NCBI GenBank assembly: GCA_025774935.1
Contig: JALGZK010000001.1
Coordinates: 414,591-478,590, forward strand
DNA from: a bacterium
GTDB taxonomy: Bacteria; Joyebacterota; Joyebacteria; Joyebacterales; Joyebacteraceae
DNA: 64,000 nt
Reading direction: 5' to 3'
The translations under genes were made by a program, and so were the position numbers. How positions within the stretch are numbered: position 1 is the first letter of the stretch; each line of letters starts with the position of its first letter. Under the pieces are notes generated by a model. It was not told where the DNA came from. It searched no databases and saw only the letters and a program-made list of their open reading frames with translations. This document shows, piece after piece, positions 59,834 through 64,000 of the stretch.

Positions 59834-60988
59834 ATGACCGGCCGACGTTCGATCGCACTGGCGGGAGCCGGCCTCGTCGCTGTCGCGTGGATGATGTGGC
59901 CGGCGCCCGACGCCGCCTGCGACGTCCCGGTGCCCGACGGGGAATGGTCGCCGCTCGGGTACGTCTGCTACAGGGCCGCCGCGCCCATCACGATCGACGG
60001 GAAGCTCGACGAAGCGGAGTGGTCGGGCGCTCCCTGGACCAGCGACTTCGTAGACATCCGGGGAGACCTCGGGCCGACGCCTCGGTTCCGCACGCGCGCG
60101 AAGATGCTCTGGGACGACACCTACTTCTACGTCGCAGCCGAGATGGAGGAACCGCACGTGTGGGGGACGCTCCGGGAGCGAGACTCCGTCATTTTTCACG
60201 ACAACGACTTCGAGGTCTTCATCGACCCGGACGGCGACACGCACGATTATTACGAGCTCGAGGTGAACGCGCTCGGGACGGAGTGGGACCTCCTCCTTAC
60301 GAAGCCCTACAGAGACAGCGGCACGGCGATCGACTCGTGGGACATCCAGGGGCTCCTCACGGGCATACTCGTGATCGGGACCCTGAACGACCCCAGCGAC
60401 ACCGACCGGGGCTGGAGCATCGAGATCGCCATGCCGTGGGCCGTGCTCGAGGAGTGCGCTCGCAAGCCGGCGCCGCCCGAGGAGGGCGACGTGTGGCGCG
60501 TGAACTACTCACGCGTCGAGTGGCAGGCCGAGATCCAGGACGGAGCGTACGTGAAGCTCGCGGACCCCGAGACCGGGCGACCGCTCCCCGAGGACAACTG
60601 GGTGTGGTCGCCGCAGGGGCTCGTCAACATGCACTACCCGGAGATGTGGGGGTTCGTGCGGTTCTCGACGGCGGAGGCGGCCCCGGAGGTCCCCGTGCTC
60701 GCCGAAGCGGACTGGCTCGGGCCCGCCGAGTGGGCGCTCCGCCTCCTCTACTATAGAGAGCGGGCCCACTTCGCCGATGAGGGCTCGTTCACCGCCAACG
60801 CAGCGGAGCTGGGGCTCGAGGACGCGGTCGCGGGGCTCCCGACGAGCTGGCCCGCGGAGATCGCCGTGACCCCGAGCATGTTCGAGGCTCGGGTGTTCGC
60901 GCGCGACGGTACGACGCTCCACATCTCGCACGACGGCCGCCTATGGCGCACGACGCGCCCCGCGGGCCGAGGGGAGGAGAACCGATGA
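59834..60988 (+). CDS. Secreted CBM9-like carbohydrate-binding protein
   Basis: 384 residues, start ATG 59834 behind GGAGGGGAGG; an N-terminal signal anchor (about 5-28) is followed by a CBM9-like domain: ITIDGKLDEAEWSGAPW, AKMLWDDTYFYVAAEM, DNDFEVFIDPDGD and YYELEVNALGTEWD. CBM9 domains bind sugar ends. The C-terminal 90 residues (YYRERAHFADEGSFTANAAELG) resemble a pilin-like or periplasmic tail seen in such proteins. The gene overlaps the symporter start by 4 nt, which ties it to transport of a carbohydrate. Confidence 0.88.
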   Translation: MTGRRSIALAGAGLVAVAWMMWPAPDAACDVPVPDGEWSPLGYVCYRAAAPITIDGKLDEAEWSGAPWTSDFVDIRGDLGPTPRFRTRAKMLWDDTYFYVAAEMEEPHVWGTLRERDSVIFHDNDFEVFIDPDGDTHDYYELEVNALGTEWDLLLTKPYRDSGTAIDSWDIQGLLTGILVIGTLNDPSDTDRGWSIEIAMPWAVLEECARKPAPPEEGDVWRVNYSRVEWQAEIQDGAYVKLADPETGRPLPEDNWVWSPQGLVNMHYPEMWGFVRFSTAEAAPEVPVLAEADWLGPAEWALRLLYYRERAHFADEGSFTANAAELGLEDAVAGLPTSWPAEIAVTPSMFEARVFARDGTTLHISHDGRLWRTTRPAGRGEENR

Positions 60989-63009
60989 ACATGGCCCCCG
61001 TCGACTGGGGGATCCTCCTCGGCATCCTGGCCGTGATGGTCTTCGGCGTCCTCCTCTCGCGGAACTACATGAAGAGCGTCGCCGACTTCCTGGCCGCCGG
61101 CCGTACCGCGGGCCGCTACGCCGTGAGCATCGCCTCGGGGATCGCCGGTCTCGGCGCCATCACGATCGTCGGGCTCCTCGAGATGAACTACATCGCCGGG
61201 TTCTCGATGACGTGGTGGGGGTTCACGATGAGCGTCGTGATCCTCATACTCACGGTCTCGGGCTGGGTGATCTACCGGTTTCGAAGCACGCGCTCGCTCA
61301 CGCTCGCCGAGTTCTTCGAGCGGCGGTACAGCAGGAGGTTCCGGATCTTCGCGGGGCTCGTCGCGTTCCTCTCCGGGCTCATCAACTTCGGCATCTTCCC
61401 GGCGGTCGGCGCGCGGTTCTTCATCTACTTCTGCGGTCTGCCGCAGACGCTCGCTGTCGGCGCGCTCGCGGTCCCGACGTTCCCGCTCGTGATGATCGCC
61501 CTCCTCGGAATCGCGCTCTTCTTCGTGTTCTCGGGAGGACAGATCGCGGTCATCGTCACGGACTTCGCGCAGGGGCTCTTCGTCAACATCGTGTTCGTCG
61601 CGATCGTCCTCTACCTCTTCGCCCAGGTCGACTGGACGCAGATCATCTCGGCGCTCGAGAGCGCCCCCCAGGAAGCGTCGCTCATCAACCCGTTCAAGAC
61701 GAGCCACGTCGAGGACTTCAACCTCGTGTACTTCGTGATCGGCATCTTCGGTGTCATCTACGGAGCCATGTCGTGGCAGGGGACGCAGGCCTACAACACC
61801 TCCGCGCGCAGCGCGCACGAGGCGAAGATGGCCGGGGTGCTCGGTAACTGGAAGGGGTTTCCGCAGGGGCTCTTCATCCTCTTCGTCCCCATCATCATCT
61901 ACACCGTGATGCACCACCCGGACTTCGCAGGTGTAGCGGAGTCGGTTCAGGCCGCGATCGCGGGAGCCGGGTCCGAGGCAGTCCAGAGCCAGCTCAGGGG
62001 GCCGGTAGTCCTGACGAAGATCCTCCCGGTCGGCCTGATCGGGGCGTTCGCCGCCGTCATGCTCGCGGCGTTCATCAGCACCCACGACACGTACCTCCAC
62101 TCCTGGGGCAGCATCCTGATCCAGGACGTCATCATGCCCTTCAGGAAGAAGCCGTTCACCGAGAAGCAACACCTGAGGCTCCTGAAGCTCTCGATCCTCG
62201 GCGTGGCGGTCTTCATCTTCTTCTTCAGCCTGCTCTTCCAGCAGAGCGAGTACATCTTCCTGTTCTTCGCGATCACGGGCGCGATATTCGCCGGCGGGTC
62301 GGGCGCCGTCATCATCGGCGGGCTCTACTGGAAGCGGGGCACGGCCGCCGCGGCGTGGACAGCGCTCATCACCGGATCGACGGTCGCCGTGGGGGGCATC
62401 CTCATCCACCGCCTGCCGGAGGCGATGTTCTACGCGGGACCGATCGACCTGAACGCCACGCGGCTCGGCCAGCTCGGCTGGGAGACGGTCCGGTGGCTCT
62501 ACTTCATCAACGGCCAGCAGTACTGGGCCGTGGCGATGGGTGCGTCGACGCTCCTCTACGTCCTAGTCTCGCTCCTCGGGAAGCGGCAGGTCGCGGACTT
62601 CGACAGGCTCCTCCACCGGGGGAAGTACGCCGTCGCCGACGAGACGCAGGTGGTGAACGCAGCGCCGTCCAAGGGCTGGCGGATGCTCGGCATGGGGAAG
62701 GAGTTCACGCGCGCTGACAAGGCCATCTACATCGCGACGTACGTGCACACGGCAGTCTGGTTCACGATCTTCGTCGTCGGGACGATCTACAACCTCCGGC
62801 ACGACGTCCCGGACTCCGCGTGGACGTCGTTCTGGAAGAAGTACTTCTACGTACAGGTCGTCTTCTCCATCCTCGTGATCGTCTGGTTCACGATCGGAGG
62901 CCTGCGGGACATCCGAGACATGTTCCGACGGCTCTCGGTGATGAAACGCGACGCGGCCGACGACGGCATGGTGGTCCGCGAGGACGACCGGGAAGAGGGG
63001 ACAGCATGA
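60985..63009 (+). CDS. Sodium:solute symporter (SSS family)
   Basis: 674 residues from ATG 60985, with GGGAGGAG upstream; overlaps the CBM9-like gene (ATGA). About 14 hydrophobic helices are visible. The SSS pattern includes SVADFLAAGRTAGRY, GLLEMNYIAGF and SLTLAEFFERRYSRRFRIF. This sugar/organic-solute type lies in the inner membrane and would import the product of extracellular cleavage together with Na+. The substrate is inferred from neighbours to be a mannose-containing sugar. Its stop overlaps the next start by 4 nt. Confidence 0.92.
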   Translation: MNMAPVDWGILLGILAVMVFGVLLSRNYMKSVADFLAAGRTAGRYAVSIASGIAGLGAITIVGLLEMNYIAGFSMTWWGFTMSVVILILTVSGWVIYRFRSTRSLTLAEFFERRYSRRFRIFAGLVAFLSGLINFGIFPAVGARFFIYFCGLPQTLAVGALAVPTFPLVMIALLGIALFFVFSGGQIAVIVTDFAQGLFVNIVFVAIVLYLFAQVDWTQIISALESAPQEASLINPFKTSHVEDFNLVYFVIGIFGVIYGAMSWQGTQAYNTSARSAHEAKMAGVLGNWKGFPQGLFILFVPIIIYTVMHHPDFAGVAESVQAAIAGAGSEAVQSQLRGPVVLTKILPVGLIGAFAAVMLAAFISTHDTYLHSWGSILIQDVIMPFRKKPFTEKQHLRLLKLSILGVAVFIFFFSLLFQQSEYIFLFFAITGAIFAGGSGAVIIGGLYWKRGTAAAAWTALITGSTVAVGGILIHRLPEAMFYAGPIDLNATRLGQLGWETVRWLYFINGQQYWAVAMGASTLLYVLVSLLGKRQVADFDRLLHRGKYAVADETQVVNAAPSKGWRMLGMGKEFTRADKAIYIATYVHTAVWFTIFVVGTIYNLRHDVPDSAWTSFWKKYFYVQVVFSILVIVWFTIGGLRDIRDMFRRLSVMKRDAADDGMVVREDDREEGTA

Positions 63010-64000
63010 ACAGAGCGGCCGGACGGCGAGGCATCCGGGCAGGCCGCATCGGAGCGGGCGCGATTCTGTGCGCGGTCGTGCTCGTCCTCTTCGCGGGGAC
63101 CGGAGTCTGCGCGACGGGGGAGCCGGTGACGCTGCGCGTCTTCAACGCGAACGCCATCCACTTCCTGCCGGCGAACCCCGACACGTTCGCGACTGCCGAC
63201 GTCCGGTCCGAGGACAACGGACGCGAGATCGCGCGGGACATCGAGTTCGCTCCGCTCGGCGACATGGTGAGGATCACCGCGCTCGTCAGGATCGAACCGA
63301 TCCCGAAGGACCCGACGTCCGTGCACGACGCGTGGGACCGCGCCGGGAACGTGCGTCTCTCGATGCCGGGCATGGCTGACGTGGAGATCGTGAAGTTCGT
63401 GACGTCGTACGGCGGTGTCACCGAGCACGAGGTCGACGTCTCTCACCTCATGCCGTTCCTCCAGGACGCAGTCACGTTCAGAGGGTTCATCGACACGTGG
63501 CTCTCGCCGGCGTGGAAGATGACCTTCGACCTCGAGTTCGTGCCTGTCGGCGAACCGGAGCACCCGGGCGAGTCCAACGTGAACCCGACGTGGGGGACGG
63601 GCCTCGTCTACGAGCAGAACGTGACCGAGGAGCTCATGCGCGACGGCCCGCTCGATGCCGAGGTGGAGGTCCCCGACGGCGTCGGGAGGGTCCTCATGCA
63701 CTACCTCGTCTCGGGACACTGCACCGACGGCCGGGACGACGACGAGTTCGTGAGCAAGGACAACGTGATCTCGGTCGACGGGACCGTCGTCTACCGGTTC
63801 CGGCCCTGGCGCGACGACTGCGGCGAGTTCCGCGCGGTCAACCCCTACACGCGCCGCTGGTCGGACGGCTGGTGGTCGTCCGACTACAGCAGGAGCGGCT
63901 GGTGCCCGGGCGACTGGGTGCCTCCGCTCGTGCTCGACCTCACGGATCACCTGACGCCGGGCAAGCACGCCGTCAGGTTCAGCGTGGAGAACGTCCGCCC
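63006..64000 (+). CDS. PNGase F-like secreted protein (3'-truncated by window end)
   Basis: 331 residues are visible; the gene runs off the right edge. A signal peptide ends near residue 36 (GTGVCA). The PNGase F two-sandwich plan is apparent: HDAWDRAGNVRLSM with D111 in the WDR motif, where the catalytic Asp of PNGase F lies, followed by VEIVKFVTSYGG. The second domain has RPWRDDCGEFRAVNPY and RSGWCPGDWVPP. PNGase F cleaves the amide between Asn and the first GlcNAc of N-glycans. It overlaps the symporter stop (ATGA), so release and uptake are genetically coupled. Family assignment is by motif. Confidence 0.88.
   Translation, partial: MNRAAGRRGIRAGRIGAGAILCAVVLVLFAGTGVCATGEPVTLRVFNANAIHFLPANPDTFATADVRSEDNGREIARDIEFAPLGDMVRITALVRIEPIPKDPTSVHDAWDRAGNVRLSMPGMADVEIVKFVTSYGGVTEHEVDVSHLMPFLQDAVTFRGFIDTWLSPAWKMTFDLEFVPVGEPEHPGESNVNPTWGTGLVYEQNVTEELMRDGPLDAEVEVPDGVGRVLMHYLVSGHCTDGRDDDEFVSKDNVISVDGTVVYRFRPWRDDCGEFRAVNPYTRRWSDGWWSSDYSRSGWCPGDWVPPLVLDLTDHLTPGKHAVRFSVENVR

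Overview
This window is GC-rich, densely coded DNA from a Gram-negative bacterium. The signs are outer-membrane barrels ending in Phe, several lipobox lipoproteins and an RND efflux pump. Six large secreted proteins end, or once ended, in a FlgD-like domain (PNPFNP...GR.V..L...W.G.D..G....SGVYF...R..LLK). That tail, giant repeat proteins and a single-histone-fold protein suggest an uncultured FCB-type phylum such as Eisenbacteria or Krumholzibacteriota. This is an inference from protein style, not a phylogeny. I saw no rRNA, tRNA, CRISPR array, insertion sequence or phage gene.

Layout. 1-4.1 kb: the end of a dockerin/cohesin/FlgD-like secreted protein, then a B12-binding radical SAM enzyme. 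4.1-5 kb: a structured RNA-rich stretch around a cold-shock gene. 5-10.3 kb: a metal-efflux locus with a small Cys-rich exported protein, a CusB-like adaptor carrying four Cys/His repeats, and a CusA-like pump; no outer-membrane channel gene is adjacent. 10.5-16.5 kb: unknown membrane proteins, a lipoprotein, the remnant of a D15/BamA-type barrel gene, a DUF3604 protein with an outer-membrane barrel, and a YaiI-family protein.

16.5-20.3 kb (minus strand): a tightly coupled four-gene operon of an MttB-family methyltransferase, a MetH-type reactivation protein, a corrinoid protein and a homocysteine methyltransferase. Together they read as a split, cobalamin-dependent route from a methylated amine to methionine.

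20.5-45.6 kb: a belt of secreted structural proteins. It holds a beta-helix protein broken by a stop, a 2252-residue protein with about 63 Asp-rich calcium-binding-type repeats, an SBBP/PKD/LamG protein with a late frameshift, a beta-sandwich protein broken by a stop, a sialidase-fold protein and a 2752-residue protein made of two alternating modules. A 57-codon bacterial histone gene with its own promoter sits inside this belt. 45.8-48.6 kb: tandem arylsulfotransferase-like lipoproteins. 48.7-49.8 kb (minus): a cysteine-synthase-like enzyme with a Cys-rich tail.

50-64 kb: a long co-directional run of a P-type ATPase, a frameshifted O6-alkylguanine-DNA methyltransferase, two DUF3857/transglutaminase-like exported proteins (the second without the catalytic Cys), a cytosolic GH38 alpha-mannosidase, a CBM9-like protein, a sodium:solute symporter and a PNGase F-like protein cut by the right edge. 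The second half looks like an N-glycan release and uptake system.

Most intergenic regions carry an extended -10 promoter of the form GTGnTAnnAT. Gene ends often carry long perfect GC-rich stem-loops without a T-tract. Four genes are disrupted (two in-frame TGA, two frameshifts), which could be real decay or assembly error.
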